Assembly (NCBI RefSeq): GCF_001050155.1
Contig: NZ_LFVY01000019.1
Span: forward strand, 1-64,000
Source of the DNA: Nitratireductor soli
Lineage (GTDB): Bacteria; Pseudomonadota; Alphaproteobacteria; Rhizobiales; Rhizobiaceae
Direction: 5' to 3'
Length of the DNA: 64,000 nt
Part shown: one piece after another, positions 35,093-44,762 of the stretch
Layout: the number at the start of each line of letters is the position of its first letter
Position numbering within the stretch: position 1 is the stretch's first letter
Translations under genes and position numbers: made by a program
Notes under the pieces: model-generated
What the model was told of the DNA's origin: nothing
The model's input: the letters and a program-made list of their open reading frames with translations, nothing else
Databases searched by the model: none

Positions 35093-35232
35093 GGATCAGT
35101 CTCCTCTGACCGGAATTCAGGGATAGAAACAGTTCAAAGCTGCTTATGCGCTGAAGCATGACCGATATGGGATTGCATCACAAACGAGCATTTCTCCCAA
35201 TTCGGATAAGGAATGATTATGCGAATGAGCAA

Positions 35233-36183
35233 ATGACGAGACGTCTTCCCTCCCTCAACGCGCTACGCGCCTTCGAGGCTGCGGCACGCCACCTGTCGTT
35301 CACGAAGGCGGCAGATGAATTGTGCGTCACGCAGGCGGCGATAAGCCACCAGATCAAGTCACTGGAGGAGGTGCTGGGGGTTTGCTTGTTCCGGCGATAC
35401 AATCGTCGGCTCGAACTCACACGGGCAGGCCAAGGCTATTTGCCGCCGCTGCGCGATGCCTTCGACATGATGGCGGCCGCCACGCGGCAACTGCAACCAG
35501 ACAACGAATCCGGACAACTCAAGGTCAGCACGCTTCAGTCGTTTGCCACCAAATGGCTTATTCCGCGTCTGACCCGTTTTCACGAGCGGCATCCGGACAT
35601 CGACCCGATGATCTCCACCTCACATCGCCTGGTCGACCTTGGCGCGGACGAGATCGACGTCGCGATCCGCGTGGGATACGGCCACTATCCCGGGCTGCAT
35701 GTCGTACTGTTGATGGACGACCTGGCCTTCCCGGTCTGTTCGCCGCGCCTCATCGAGGGGCCGAAGCTTCTTCGCCATCCGGCCGATCTCGCGCACCAAG
35801 TGCTGCTTCATGACTTCTCGGTGTCCCGCGATGGAGACGCGCCGAACTGGCGCAACTGGCTGAAACGTGCCCAGGTGACAGACGTCGACGCGGAAAAAGG
35901 TCCCTCCTACAACGATACCGCCATGGCGCTCCAGGCTGCCATCGCCGGCCAGGGCATCGCTCTTGCCCGACGATCCCTCGTGGTCGACGACCTCAAGGCG
36001 GGCACCCTGGTCTGCCCATTCGGACCGGAGATACCGACACGGTTTTCCTGGTACTTCGTCTGCACGCCCTCAAGCGCCGAGCACTCCAGGGTCCGCGTGT
36101 TCCTGCAATGGCTAAAGGACGAGATTGCGGATGATTTTGGCGACGTTCTCGAAGAGGCCTCCGTCAATATCCCCTCGAAATAG
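35233..36183 (+). CDS. LysR family transcriptional regulator, GcvA-like
   Basis: A 316-residue regulator. The start MTRRLPSLNALRAFEAAARH and helix-turn-helix FTKAADELCVTQAAISHQI are characteristic of the GcvA/AmpR subgroup. The effector domain contains VSTLQSFATKWLIPRL and IDVAIRVGYGHYPGL. The ATG at 35233 matches the family start; the frame is open to 35158. GcvA controls glycine cleavage in enterics, but no glycine genes are near, so the target is unclear. The divergent DUF1127 gene is a candidate. Confidence 0.9.
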   Translation: MTRRLPSLNALRAFEAAARHLSFTKAADELCVTQAAISHQIKSLEEVLGVCLFRRYNRRLELTRAGQGYLPPLRDAFDMMAAATRQLQPDNESGQLKVSTLQSFATKWLIPRLTRFHERHPDIDPMISTSHRLVDLGADEIDVAIRVGYGHYPGLHVVLLMDDLAFPVCSPRLIEGPKLLRHPADLAHQVLLHDFSVSRDGDAPNWRNWLKRAQVTDVDAEKGPSYNDTAMALQAAIAGQGIALARRSLVVDDLKAGTLVCPFGPEIPTRFSWYFVCTPSSAEHSRVRVFLQWLKDEIADDFGDVLEEASVNIPSK

Positions 36184-36390
36184 CGTGTTGATTGCCGTTT
36201 GATCGGCAAACCGCGTCCTCGAGCGCCCCTGCGCACTGCTCCTGACGCGTGGTCGGCGGTCGACATCCCCGTCTACGCCGGTTCATGGAGCAGCCTTCTT
36301 CCAGAGCAAATCCGGACGGAAAACTGCTTCCTGCTTTTCCTCATCCCACTCCAGATCGGTTCAGTGTTACTTAGAAACGCCGAACCGACC

Positions 36391-36451
36391 CATCTCATTG
36401 CTGTTCCGCATTTATGCGGACGTCAGATGATTCCGCCTGACTGCAAGATGC
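36391..36451. repeat. 61-bp palindromic intergenic repeat, copy 3
   Basis: Its length equals copies 1 and 2, and it keeps CCGCAT/ATGCGG as a perfect dyad. The second dyad is GTCAGATG and CGCCTGAC around ATTC, with one mismatch at the inner end of the arms. Its last 29 bases lie inside the FAH-family gene and encode that protein's final nine residues and stop codon, so repeat insertion has probably replaced the original 3' end. Confidence 0.85.
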
Positions 36452-37298
36452 GCTCGTTGTCGGCCTTGATCACCTGCCTCTGGCTTCCAAGCCCGTCGAT
36501 GCCGAGTTCGACGATGTCGCCCGCCTTCAGATAACGCGGCGGCTTCATGCCCATGCCGACGCCGGGCGGGGTGCCGGTCGATATGATGTCGCCAGGATGA
36601 AGGCTCATGAATTGCGAAAGATATGACACAAGGTGTGCCACGCCGAAGATCATCGTCCTGGAAGAGCCCTTCTGCATCGTCTCTCCGTTGAGCGTCAACC
36701 ACATGCCGAGGTCTTCGGGATCGGCCACCGCATCACGCGTCACCAGCCAGGGGCCGACCGGGCCGAAGGTGTCGCAGGACTTGCCTTTGGTCCACTGGCC
36801 CTGGCGCTCGATCTGAAAGGCCCGTTCGGAGACGTCGTGCACCACGCAATAGCCGGCGACGTGATCGAGCGCCGCGTCCTCGTCGACATATTTGGCTGTC
36901 CGGCCGATGACGACGCCGAGTTCGACCTCCCAGTCGACCTTCTGCGCGCCACGCGGAATGATGACGTCGTCGTTCGGGCCGACAATGGCCGAATTCGCCT
37001 TCATGAAGACGATCGGTTCGCTCGGCACGGCAGCGCCGGCCTCAGCCGCATGATCGGAGTAGTTCAGTCCGATGCAGATGAACTTGCCGGTTCCCGCGAC
37101 GCACGGACCCAGGCGCGGCGTTCCCTTCACGCGCGGAAGCGAAGCCGTGTCGATCGCGCGCAGCGCCGCCAGCGCGCTCGGATCGAGCGCCGCACCGGAC
37201 AGGTCCTCGACATGGGCCGACAGATCGCGGATGGCACCGTCCGCATCCACGATGCCCGGCCGCTCACGACCCGGTTCGCCATAACGAATGAGCTTCAT
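36423..37298 (-). CDS. Fumarylacetoacetate hydrolase (FAH) family protein
   Basis: A 291-residue member of the FAH/2-keto-4-pentenoate hydratase/ureidoglycolate lyase family. The catalytic region has FICIGLNYSDHAAE, the metal-binding VDWEVELGVVIG (E-x-E) and SCDTFGPVGPWLVT, with ISTGTPPGVGMGM near the end. The C-terminus ILQSGGII is encoded by the palindromic repeat and is not typical of the family. It lies 31 bp downstream of the dipeptide-type transporter genes, so it is probably the last gene of that operon, cleaving a keto-acid product. The exact reaction is unknown. Confidence 0.88.
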   Translation of the reverse strand: MKLIRYGEPGRERPGIVDADGAIRDLSAHVEDLSGAALDPSALAALRAIDTASLPRVKGTPRLGPCVAGTGKFICIGLNYSDHAAEAGAAVPSEPIVFMKANSAIVGPNDDVIIPRGAQKVDWEVELGVVIGRTAKYVDEDAALDHVAGYCVVHDVSERAFQIERQGQWTKGKSCDTFGPVGPWLVTRDAVADPEDLGMWLTLNGETMQKGSSRTMIFGVAHLVSYLSQFMSLHPGDIISTGTPPGVGMGMKPPRYLKAGDIVELGIDGLGSQRQVIKADNERILQSGGII

Positions 37299-37329
37299 CG
37301 TCTTTTTCCTCTTTCACTGAATCGTTTTG

Positions 37330-38307
37330 TCATCCGAGCGGCCAGGACCGGCAGGAAACGCCGTGCCCGTCGCCGTCAACATGAAACGGCGCCGTCCCCG
37401 TCCGACGGTGGTCCTCGCCGAAGCGGCATGGACCGTCTTCCTCGGGTCCGGCGAAATCCAGATCCGGGGGAGCGGCGCGCAGCCTTTCGCGCTGGATGGT
37501 CGGGTCCGGTATCGGTACGGCGTCAAGCAGCATCCGCGTGTAGGGGTGTTGCGGATCGTCATAGACCTGCGCCACGCTGCCGCGTTCGACGATCCTGCCG
37601 CCGAACATCACGGCAACGTTGTGCGCGACCTCACGGACGATCGCCAGGTCATGGGCGATGAACAGATAAGACAGGCCGAGCTTTTCCTGCAGCGATTGCA
37701 GGAGCGCGACGATCTGCGCCTGTGTCCTGACATCGAGCGCGGAGACGGGCTCGTCGCAAACGACGAAATCCGGATTGACGGCCAGGGCGCGTGCGATGAC
37801 GATCCGCTGCCGCTGCCCGCCGGAGAATTCATGCGGATATCTGTGCATCACCGCCGGGTCCATGCTGACGAGTTCCAGCAACTCCTCGACCCGCTCGCGG
37901 ATGCGACTGGACGGCACAGAGCGGTGCACGCGCAGCGGTTCGGCCAGGGTCTGCGCGATGGTCATGCGCGGATGCAGGCTCGAATAGGGATTCTGCAGAA
38001 CGAACTGCATATGGCGACGCATCCGCCGCAACCGCGACGACGACATGCCGATCAGTTCCTCGCCGAGCAGCCTGACCGATCCGGAATGCGCCTTCTGCAA
38101 TTGAAGGACGGCGCGGCCCGTCGTCGTCTTGCCCGAACCCGACTGTCCAACCAGGCCCAGCGTCTGGCCGGGCTCGATGTCGAACGACACCCGATCGACG
38201 GCGGTCACCGGCGGCTTGCCGCGGCGCGCGGGAAAGACCACGGAAAGGTCGCGAACGCGCGCCAGCGGCGCCGTGCCGTCCGATGCAACTTTGGTGGCTT
38301 CCGTCAT
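37330..38307 (-). CDS. Dipeptide/oligopeptide ABC transporter ATP-binding protein (DppF type)
   Basis: A 325-residue cytoplasmic ATPase. Walker A is GQSGSGKTT, the signature is [14 protein letters not shown], and Walker B is [12 protein letters not shown]. The Cys-containing oligopeptide extension (oligo_HPY) seems reduced: the tail is short of the usual cysteine motif apart from PCRFGED. It overlaps the DppD-type gene by four bases. With the genes up to 42588 it forms the first complete peptide importer in the island. Confidence 0.94.
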   Translation of the reverse strand: MTEATKVASDGTAPLARVRDLSVVFPARRGKPPVTAVDRVSFDIEPGQTLGLVGQSGSGKTTTGRAVLQLQKAHSGSVRLLGEELIGMSSSRLRRMRRHMQFVLQNPYSSLHPRMTIAQTLAEPLRVHRSVPSSRIRERVEELLELVSMDPAVMHRYPHEFSGGQRQRIVIARALAVNPDFVVCDEPVSALDVRTQAQIVALLQSLQEKLGLSYLFIAHDLAIVREVAHNVAVMFGGRIVERGSVAQVYDDPQHPYTRMLLDAVPIPDPTIQRERLRAAPPDLDFAGPEEDGPCRFGEDHRRTGTAPFHVDGDGHGVSCRSWPLG

Positions 38308-39122
38308 CGGCGCTGCCTCGTGGTATCGAGACGCGGGACGGCGTCGAGGAGCGCCCGCGTGTATTCATGGCGTGGCGCGTTGAAGACCTGCTCCACCGGA
38401 CCGGATTCGACGATTTCGCCGCCATACATGACGTTGACCTTGCCGACCATTCCGGCAGCCACGCCGAAATCATGGGTGATCAGCATGAGCGACATGCCCC
38501 GCTCTTCGCGCAGCCGCAGCAGCAGGCGCAGAATCTGCGCCTGGACCGTGACGTCGAGCGCCGTGGTCGGTTCGTCGGCGATGAGAAGTTCCGGATCGCA
38601 CGAAATGGCGACGGCGATCAGGACGCGCTGCCGCATGCCGCCGGAGAACTGGTGCGGATAATCGTCCGCCCGATGCGCGGCATCGGGAATGCCGACCAGG
38701 TGAAGCAACTCCACCGTTCGCTGCCGGGCCTCACGGCGCGAGAGCCCCATGTGCCGGCACACGATGTCGTCGATCTGCGACCCGATGGTCATCACCGGAT
38801 TGAGCGAGGTCATCGGGTCCTGGAAGACCATGGCGATCCGGCGGCCGCGAATGTCCCGCATCGCCTTCTCACCGAGGTGGAGGAGGTCCTGCCCGTGGAA
38901 ATCGACCGCGCCGCCAAGCGCGATCGCCGTGCCCTCGGGCGCAAGGCGCATGAGCGCCCGCGCCGTCACGCTCTTTCCGCAGCCGGATTCGCCGACGAAG
39001 CCGACGGCTTCGCCGGCGCCGATGTCGAACGATATGCCCCGCACCGCCTCCACCGTTTCCTTGCGGGTAACGATGCGCGCGGTGAGATCGCGGACGCGAA
39101 GAATGGGGTCGGCCGTGCTCAA
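38304..39122 (-). CDS. Dipeptide/oligopeptide ABC transporter ATP-binding protein (DppD type), short
   Basis: A 272-residue ATPase with Walker [15 protein letters not shown], signature [14 protein letters not shown] and Walker [13 protein letters not shown]. It is about 50 residues shorter than usual DppD (around 325), ending just after the motif region ([11 protein letters not shown]), so it lacks the C-terminal oligo_HPY extension. The start codon is TTG at 39122, overlapping the permease stop as TTGA, with GGGAG 6 bases upstream, so this is a well-supported non-ATG start. It overlaps both neighbours. Confidence 0.93.
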   Translation of the reverse strand: MSTADPILRVRDLTARIVTRKETVEAVRGISFDIGAGEAVGFVGESGCGKSVTARALMRLAPEGTAIALGGAVDFHGQDLLHLGEKAMRDIRGRRIAMVFQDPMTSLNPVMTIGSQIDDIVCRHMGLSRREARQRTVELLHLVGIPDAAHRADDYPHQFSGGMRQRVLIAVAISCDPELLIADEPTTALDVTVQAQILRLLLRLREERGMSLMLITHDFGVAAGMVGKVNVMYGGEIVESGPVEQVFNAPRHEYTRALLDAVPRLDTTRQRR

Positions 39123-40000
39123 CCTACGCTCCCGACATCAAGGACTTCGCGCAGCCCATTGGCCAGCACGATGAAGGTGAGGGTGGCAAAAACGATCGCT
39201 CCGGCCGGTGCGATCACGGTGAGGGGCGCGAGTTCCATGAACTGGCGCGCCTCCGCGAGCATGCCGCCCCAGTTGGGATCGGGCGGCGGCGGCCCCAAGC
39301 CGAGGAAGGACAGCGCGGTGATGGTGAAGATCGTCTGCGCCAGGGTCAGGCTCGTGGCCACGACGATCGGCGATACGACCATCGGCAGGACGTGGCGGGT
39401 GACAATCCGCAACTCGCTGACACCGACGCTCCGCGCCGCTTCCACATGGTCCCATTGCTTGACGCTCAGGACCGGCCCGCGGACGACGCGGGCCATGGCC
39501 GGCGTGTAGACGATGGCGATCGTCAGGATCAGGTTCGGCACGCTCGGCCCGAGCCCCGCCACCACGGCGATTGCCAGCAGGAACACCGGAAAGGCAAAGA
39601 TTACATCGAGCAGGCGCATGATGACGTCGTCGACGATCCCGCCGACATAGCCCGACAGGAGGCCGAGCACGAGGCCGGCGGCCAGCGCCAGGAACACTGC
39701 GACGCCGGTGATGAGCAGGGTGGTGCGTCCTCCGACGATCAAGCGGCTCAGCACATCCCGGCCGATCGAATCCGTGCCGAGCCAATGCTGTGAACTCGGC
39801 GCGGCAAGGGAACTGGCTGACGTCATGGACGGGTCGAACGGCGCGATGACCGGCGCCAGCACCGTGACGACAATCATCAGGGCAAGCATGAACAAGCCCA
39901 ATCCCAGGAGGATCTGACCGCTGGTCAGCGGCAGGCGCCGGTACGAGGATGATCCGCGCCGCAATGCCTCCTTGGCCTGCATGTGAACCGTGTCGCTCAT
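39119..40000 (-). CDS. Dipeptide-type ABC transporter permease (DppC type)
   Basis: A 293-residue inner-membrane permease. The first helix is LLGLGLFMLALMIVVTVLAPV, preceded by a 30-residue cytoplasmic lead. The DppC region HWLGTDSIGRDVLSRLIVG and the coupling loop EAARSVGVSELRIVTRHVLP are intact. The 4-base overlap ATGA with the DppB-type gene upstream shows coupled translation. It pairs with the DppB-type subunit to form the transport channel. Confidence 0.94.
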   Translation of the reverse strand: MSDTVHMQAKEALRRGSSSYRRLPLTSGQILLGLGLFMLALMIVVTVLAPVIAPFDPSMTSASSLAAPSSQHWLGTDSIGRDVLSRLIVGGRTTLLITGVAVFLALAAGLVLGLLSGYVGGIVDDVIMRLLDVIFAFPVFLLAIAVVAGLGPSVPNLILTIAIVYTPAMARVVRGPVLSVKQWDHVEAARSVGVSELRIVTRHVLPMVVSPIVVATSLTLAQTIFTITALSFLGLGPPPPDPNWGGMLAEARQFMELAPLTVIAPAGAIVFATLTFIVLANGLREVLDVGSVG

Positions 40001-40938
40001 GTCTGCGCCCTCGCGTCGATCCGTGCATAGGCGATGTCGACGAGCATGTTGACGAGGACAACGACCGCGGAAGCCAGCAAAACGATGGCCTGGATGACCG
40101 GGTAGTCACGGCCGGTGATTGAATCGAACAGATATTGCCCCATTCCGGGAATGGCGAAGATGGTCTCGACCAGTATGCTGCCGCCAAGCAATGTCGCCAC
40201 CTGCAGGCCCGTCACCGTGACGATCGGCGTCATGGCGTTGCGCATGAGGTAGTTTGTCAGCACCGTTCGCGGCAGCAGCCCCTTGGCCCGGGCGACCATG
40301 ACGAAATCCTGGCCCGAGACCTCCAGGACCGCCGCCCTGGTGTTTTCCGAGATGGTCACGGAAACAGCCAACGCCAGGGACAATGCGGGCAGGAGCAGCC
40401 CTGAAACGTTCGCCAGCGGATCGGTGAAAAACGGGGTGTAGTTGAAGATCGCGATCTGCGGGAAATAAAGGCCGACGATCAGGACGATCAACGTTGCCAC
40501 GATGAAGTTCGGAACGGCAAGGATGCAGCCATTGTAGATGCGGACGATCCAGTCGGCCCGTCCGCGCAGGCGCGCTGATGCCAGCCCCGTCGCGACCCCC
40601 ATTGCCATGGCAATGATTCCGGCAATCAGAGTGAGCTGGAACGTGACGATGAAGCGCGGCAGCAATTCACCGAGAACCGGTTGCCGGGTCACGAAGGAAT
40701 TGCCGAAATCCCCCCTTGCGGCCTGACCGAGCCAGATCAGATACTGTTCGAGGAGCGGCCGGTCGATGCCCAGGTCGCGTCGGGCAGCTTCCAGCACCTC
40801 CGGCGCGACATTCTGCGCGCCGGCCGCTGCCTGGGCGAAGTCGCCCGGCAGCGCGCGAACCAGCATGAAGGCAACGAACGAGACGCCGAGCAGGATCGCG
40901 GCTGTCCAGACGAGGCGTGCGAGGATCATTCGTTTCAT
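39997..40938 (-). CDS. Dipeptide-type ABC transporter permease (DppB type)
   Basis: A 313-residue permease with six predicted helices. The start RMILARLVWTAAILLGVSF is typical, and the coupling loop is MVARAKGLLPRTVLTNYLM. The ATG at 40938 has GGGAAGG 7 bases upstream, better than the GTG two codons earlier. It sits 39 bp after the binding-protein stop codon. Confidence 0.94.
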   Translation of the reverse strand: MKRMILARLVWTAAILLGVSFVAFMLVRALPGDFAQAAAGAQNVAPEVLEAARRDLGIDRPLLEQYLIWLGQAARGDFGNSFVTRQPVLGELLPRFIVTFQLTLIAGIIAMAMGVATGLASARLRGRADWIVRIYNGCILAVPNFIVATLIVLIVGLYFPQIAIFNYTPFFTDPLANVSGLLLPALSLALAVSVTISENTRAAVLEVSGQDFVMVARAKGLLPRTVLTNYLMRNAMTPIVTVTGLQVATLLGGSILVETIFAIPGMGQYLFDSITGRDYPVIQAIVLLASAVVVLVNMLVDIAYARIDARAQT

Positions 40939-40977
40939 CGGCACGCCTTCCCGGCCGGGCCTTGCAGAGCCATCGGC

Positions 40978-42588
40978 CTATTCATCCCGCCAGGTTGTAC
41001 GGACGAACGAGCGGATGTTGGCCGCCAGCGGCTCGTATCCCTTGACGCTATCCCACCATATCTCCCAGCGCAGCGGATATTGGTAGACCTGCATGATGTA
41101 GACATTGTCGGCGATGTACCTCTGGATCTCCATGTTCCTGGCCGCTCGTGCGGCGGCGTCCACCTCCGAGCGCGCCGCGGCGATCATCGCATCGAGCTTT
41201 TCGTCCGACACGCCGATTGCCTTGCCGAACTTGCTGTCGGAAACGAGGTACTGGAAAATCGCATCGGCATCGGGTGTCCAGCTCAACGCGACCGACAGGA
41301 GCGTCGGCCATGTTCCAGTACTCCACTGGTTGAGCAGCGGCGCCGTTTCCATCGGCATCAGCTTGACGGTGATGCCCGCCGCCTGCCATTGCTGCTGCAG
41401 GATCTGGGCGCAGGCAACGTCGAGCGGGTTGGCGGCGACGACGATGTAGTCGCCCAGGTCGATGCCGTCCGGATACCCCGCTTCGGCAAGCAGTTTCTTC
41501 GCTGCCTCCGGGTCATGCCTGTAGTAGGGCATCTCGCCGACGCCGTCGTAACCGCCCACCTGGCTCTCCGGGATCATCGCCCCGACCTTGCCCGAACCGC
41601 CGAGGACCGTCTGCACGCAGGCTTCGCGGTCGGTGGCCAGGCTCAGCGCCCGCCGCACCCGGATGTCGTCGAACGGCTTGGCCTTCATGTTCAGCCAGAT
41701 CGGGAAGGTCCGCGAGGTCTGGCCAGGTGCCGAAACGAGCTGCGGGGATGTCCTGGTCATCAGGGCGGCGACCTTCGGATCCTTCAGCCATGTCATGTCG
41801 ATGGCCTTGGAGCGCAGCGCCGACGACAGGGTCGACTGGTCCTTGTAGAAGCGGAAAACCACTTTCGAGAGATAGGGCAACCCTTCCTCGTAATAGTCCG
41901 GATTGGCGGTCAGGGTGAACTGTTGGTTCGGCTGGTAGGATTCGAAGACGAACGGACCGGTTCCAACCGGCTTGGTTGCAAGATCCTCGACCCCCTTCGG
42001 TACGATGGCGCCATCCGGAGCGGTTGCCAGATAGTTGAGGAAAGCCGCATTGGGCGCTTCGAGCTCGAACTTCACGGTGAACGGATCGACCACGGTCACT
42101 GCGCTGATGCTGGAGTATTGCGCACGCAGCTTGCTTGCGGTGGCCGGATCGAGAATCCGGTCAAAGGTGTACTTCACGTCCTCGGCGGTAAAATCCTGGC
42201 CGTTGTGGAACTTCACCCCTTCGCGCAGCTTGAAGATGTAGGTCTTCTCGTCCGGCATCTCGTAGCTGACGGCCAGATCCGGCTCGATTCCCATCCCGGC
42301 GTTCCAGCGCAGCAGGCCCGTATAGATCAGTGCGAGAAAGTCGCTCGACGAAAAGGCCGTGACGGTCGTGGGATCGAGACCGATCGGGTCGGCGTCGGCG
42401 CCGATCGTCAGCATGCCGCCAGCCACCGGTGTTGCCCGCTCGCCGTCGCCTGCCGCAAATGCAGGGGCGGAGAAAAGCATCGCGCCTCCGGTCAATCCCA
42501 GGCGAAGGAGGCTACGCCGTGAAAGGGCGTAGGCTTCGCTGGCTTCGCCGCTTACGGCTGCTGCGGTTGGCGGTGTTTTCCTCAACAT
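40978..42588 (-). CDS. Peptide ABC transporter substrate-binding protein (SBP_bac_5), Tat-exported
   Basis: A 536-residue periplasmic binding protein of the DppA/OppA family. The leader contains a twin-arginine motif (SRRSLLRLGLTGGAMLF), so export by Tat is likely; cleavage would be near APAFAAG. The mature part has the cluster features FKLREGVKFHNGQDFTAEDV and VGTGPFVFESYQ. It is the first gene of the importer operon that runs to 36423. GGGGAG lies 9 bases before the ATG. Confidence 0.93.
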   Translation of the reverse strand: MLRKTPPTAAAVSGEASEAYALSRRSLLRLGLTGGAMLFSAPAFAAGDGERATPVAGGMLTIGADADPIGLDPTTVTAFSSSDFLALIYTGLLRWNAGMGIEPDLAVSYEMPDEKTYIFKLREGVKFHNGQDFTAEDVKYTFDRILDPATASKLRAQYSSISAVTVVDPFTVKFELEAPNAAFLNYLATAPDGAIVPKGVEDLATKPVGTGPFVFESYQPNQQFTLTANPDYYEEGLPYLSKVVFRFYKDQSTLSSALRSKAIDMTWLKDPKVAALMTRTSPQLVSAPGQTSRTFPIWLNMKAKPFDDIRVRRALSLATDREACVQTVLGGSGKVGAMIPESQVGGYDGVGEMPYYRHDPEAAKKLLAEAGYPDGIDLGDYIVVAANPLDVACAQILQQQWQAAGITVKLMPMETAPLLNQWSTGTWPTLLSVALSWTPDADAIFQYLVSDSKFGKAIGVSDEKLDAMIAAARSEVDAAARAARNMEIQRYIADNVYIMQVYQYPLRWEIWWDSVKGYEPLAANIRSFVRTTWRDE

Positions 42589-42727
42589 GACGCATTCTCC
42601 CCATTATAATGATTTTCGTCTTGCGGCCGGCTATGGCTCGCCAGCTCCGTTTCCGTGGTGCGCACCGTGTCAGACGGCGTTCCAGTGACGTTGGGCATCC
42701 AGCTTCCTCCAACAGTGACGTCGAGTG

Positions 42728-42763
42728 GGCGAGGTCCCGGCAACCCCATACCGGGACCTCGCC
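42728..42763. terminator. Strong hairpin between M81 gene and importer operon
   Basis: GGCGAGGTCCCGG and CCGGGACCTCGCC form a perfect 13-bp stem around a 10-base loop. It lies 142 bp beyond the stop codon of the M81 gene (42905) and 140 bp upstream of the binding-protein gene, in a 316-bp gap with no gene. It probably terminates or attenuates transcription from the M81 gene toward the importer; no T-run follows. Confidence 0.6.
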
Positions 42764-42904
42764 GCGCCAGTCAGCCAATCCGGCTGAGGCGCAATCACCG
42801 TCAAAGGTTTCTGCCTGTTTGCTTGCGGCGTGCGGTGATGAAGCATTCCGATGGCACTCCAGTGATCTTGTTGCGATCAAACGGGCACGATTTGGCGCTC
42901 CTGC

Positions 42905-44398
42905 TCAGATCGGGTCGAGGGGGTAGATCGGACGGCGCAGCTTGCGGTAGGGCAGCGTGCGCAAATTGCTGGCGCACGGCCCCGGCGTGCTGACCGTGTA
43001 GCTTGCAGCCGCGATGCGATCATAGGCACGGCGGTGGGCGACGGCAGCCTTCACCCCGATCACCGAAAGCTGTTCCGGCGTGATCCCCTGCGAGCGCAGT
43101 TGACCCAGGTCGAACGGCGGTGTCTTGCGGCTGGTGAGAAGGACGGTAACGGTGTCGTCGGCGACCACCACGGCACAGGGGCCCATGTCGAACGTGGCGC
43201 CCTGGGCGGCGGCAAGGTGGCTGTTCAGATCCTCCAGCCGGAATGCGCCGTCGCTCAACCGCACGAGCCTGGCGGAAACCTCGACCGGCCCCTCGTCCAG
43301 CGAACTCCGTTTGCCGCCGATGCGCAGGCGCCTGACCTCGCCCGGTTTTGCATCCTGCAGGCTGGCGACCGCCTCGGGATCGGCGATCACGACGGCCGAA
43401 TTCTCCATGCCGTGGCGCAGGAGCCCTCGCAGAACCGCCGTGCAATCGCCGGGCGCGCCGCCACCGATATTGTCGGCGGGTTCAACGATGATGCTCGGGC
43501 CTGGCGCGTTGCCAATGGCTCTTAGCGCCGCGTCCAGGTCCCATTCGCGCGGCAGGCCGCGCTCGCGCAGCGCCATGGCCAAATCGGCCAGCGTCTGCAG
43601 GTGGATGTCGGCTGCCGCGTCATCGCCTTCGGTGACCAGCGAAATTGCCACGCCGGCATCGCGTACGTCCGAGAACGAGAACCCGGCGACGACGTTGATC
43701 GCCCAGATCGACGCATCCTGCCGCTCGATCTCACGGGCCCGCGCCTCAAGCTCCTTCATCGGATCGTCGGCGGTGCCCGTTCCCGTCGGCGGCCACATCA
43801 AGGGCAGATTGCGCACCTTCATCCGCGGCGTCGTACCATCTTCGAGGCAGCGCGCCAGCAGCCGCGCCGAGCGAACCGCGGCTTCGCGCGCATCCGTGTG
43901 CGGGTTCTCGCGGTAGCACACCAGGCCGTTGGCGTTGACCGCCATGGTTTCGGTGAAGGTGGCGTGAAGATCGAAGACGCCGAATACCGGCAGGTGCCCT
44001 GCGCCGGCGACGTTCCGGATACGCCGGAGGAATTCCCCCTCCAGGTCGTCGCATCGATCGGTTACGGCGGCGCCGTGCAGCGCAAGCCATATTCCGTCGA
44101 GCCGCCCGCCGCCCAGCGCCTGACGGAGGTCCGCCTCGAACGCGCGCCAAAACTGCTCGAAAACCGCGTGATCGATCATTCCCGAAGGAAGCGCGACATA
44201 CTCCACGGAGGCGACGAGGTCCCAATCATTCTCCCCGGCGACTTCCAGGAAACCGTCAACCGTCGAGGCGTCGCCGCGCCGCGCGAGGAGATCGTCGCCG
44301 CGCCGGACATCGAAATCCGTCGCCGTCGTGCACTCCTCGACGAAGGTGTGGGTCTCATGAAAAAACCCGGCGAAGAATATCCTCGGACGCTGCTTCAT
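42905..44398 (-). CDS. M81 family metallopeptidase (MlrC-like), paralogue 1
   Basis: A 497-residue protein of the MlrC family, zinc enzymes named for the third enzyme of microcystin degradation. Likely active-site residues are visible in the order known for MlrC: the Glu of GFFHETHTF, the His of LALHGAAV, the Asp and His of FDLHATFTE, and the His of YRENPHTDAREA. The C-terminal domain begins near IIVEPADNIGGGAPGD. GGAG lies just before the ATG at 44398; the frame is open to 44617. It is closest to paralogue 4 (56907). It diverges from an IclR gene. Confidence 0.88.
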   Translation of the reverse strand: MKQRPRIFFAGFFHETHTFVEECTTATDFDVRRGDDLLARRGDASTVDGFLEVAGENDWDLVASVEYVALPSGMIDHAVFEQFWRAFEADLRQALGGGRLDGIWLALHGAAVTDRCDDLEGEFLRRIRNVAGAGHLPVFGVFDLHATFTETMAVNANGLVCYRENPHTDAREAAVRSARLLARCLEDGTTPRMKVRNLPLMWPPTGTGTADDPMKELEARAREIERQDASIWAINVVAGFSFSDVRDAGVAISLVTEGDDAAADIHLQTLADLAMALRERGLPREWDLDAALRAIGNAPGPSIIVEPADNIGGGAPGDCTAVLRGLLRHGMENSAVVIADPEAVASLQDAKPGEVRRLRIGGKRSSLDEGPVEVSARLVRLSDGAFRLEDLNSHLAAAQGATFDMGPCAVVVADDTVTVLLTSRKTPPFDLGQLRSQGITPEQLSVIGVKAAVAHRRAYDRIAAASYTVSTPGPCASNLRTLPYRKLRRPIYPLDPI

Positions 44399-44525
44399 CT
44401 CACTCCAGTTCCTGCGCATCGCGTGACGAGCGGTTCCACACGCCCGCGCCGCGCCCAATCGCACAGCCCGTCCGCGATCGACCCGGCCGCCCCGATCGCC
44501 ACCATGGCGGCAACATAACGCTTGA

Positions 44526-44550
44526 AGACGTTCAACAATATAGTACGATT
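44526..44550. promoter_or_regulatory. Candidate IclR-type dyad, site A
   Basis: AGACGT-N13-ACGATT shares length, spacing and its right arm with the perfect dyad AATCGT-N13-ACGATT at 56678-56702. It lies in the 364-bp region between M81 paralogue 1 (minus) and the IclR gene (plus). A looser copy, beginning TTTCGT, starts at 44678. The regulator is presumably the adjacent IclR protein; this is inference. Confidence 0.45.
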
Positions 44551-44762
44551 TAGCTTTGCTTTTCGAAGGGAGTAAATGACCAAACTTCCGCGCCGTCAAC
44601 CTGTTTTTATCACACATATGAACAGAAATGGCTTTCCGTCACCTGACGTCTCCGCGCGTCTGGCTTGCAACATTTCCTTTCGTCCTATATTATAAGATAC
44701 AATCTGTCTTGCCTGCCCACCCGGCGCGTGGCATGAAAACCGGACATCAAGGAGAAGCCATC

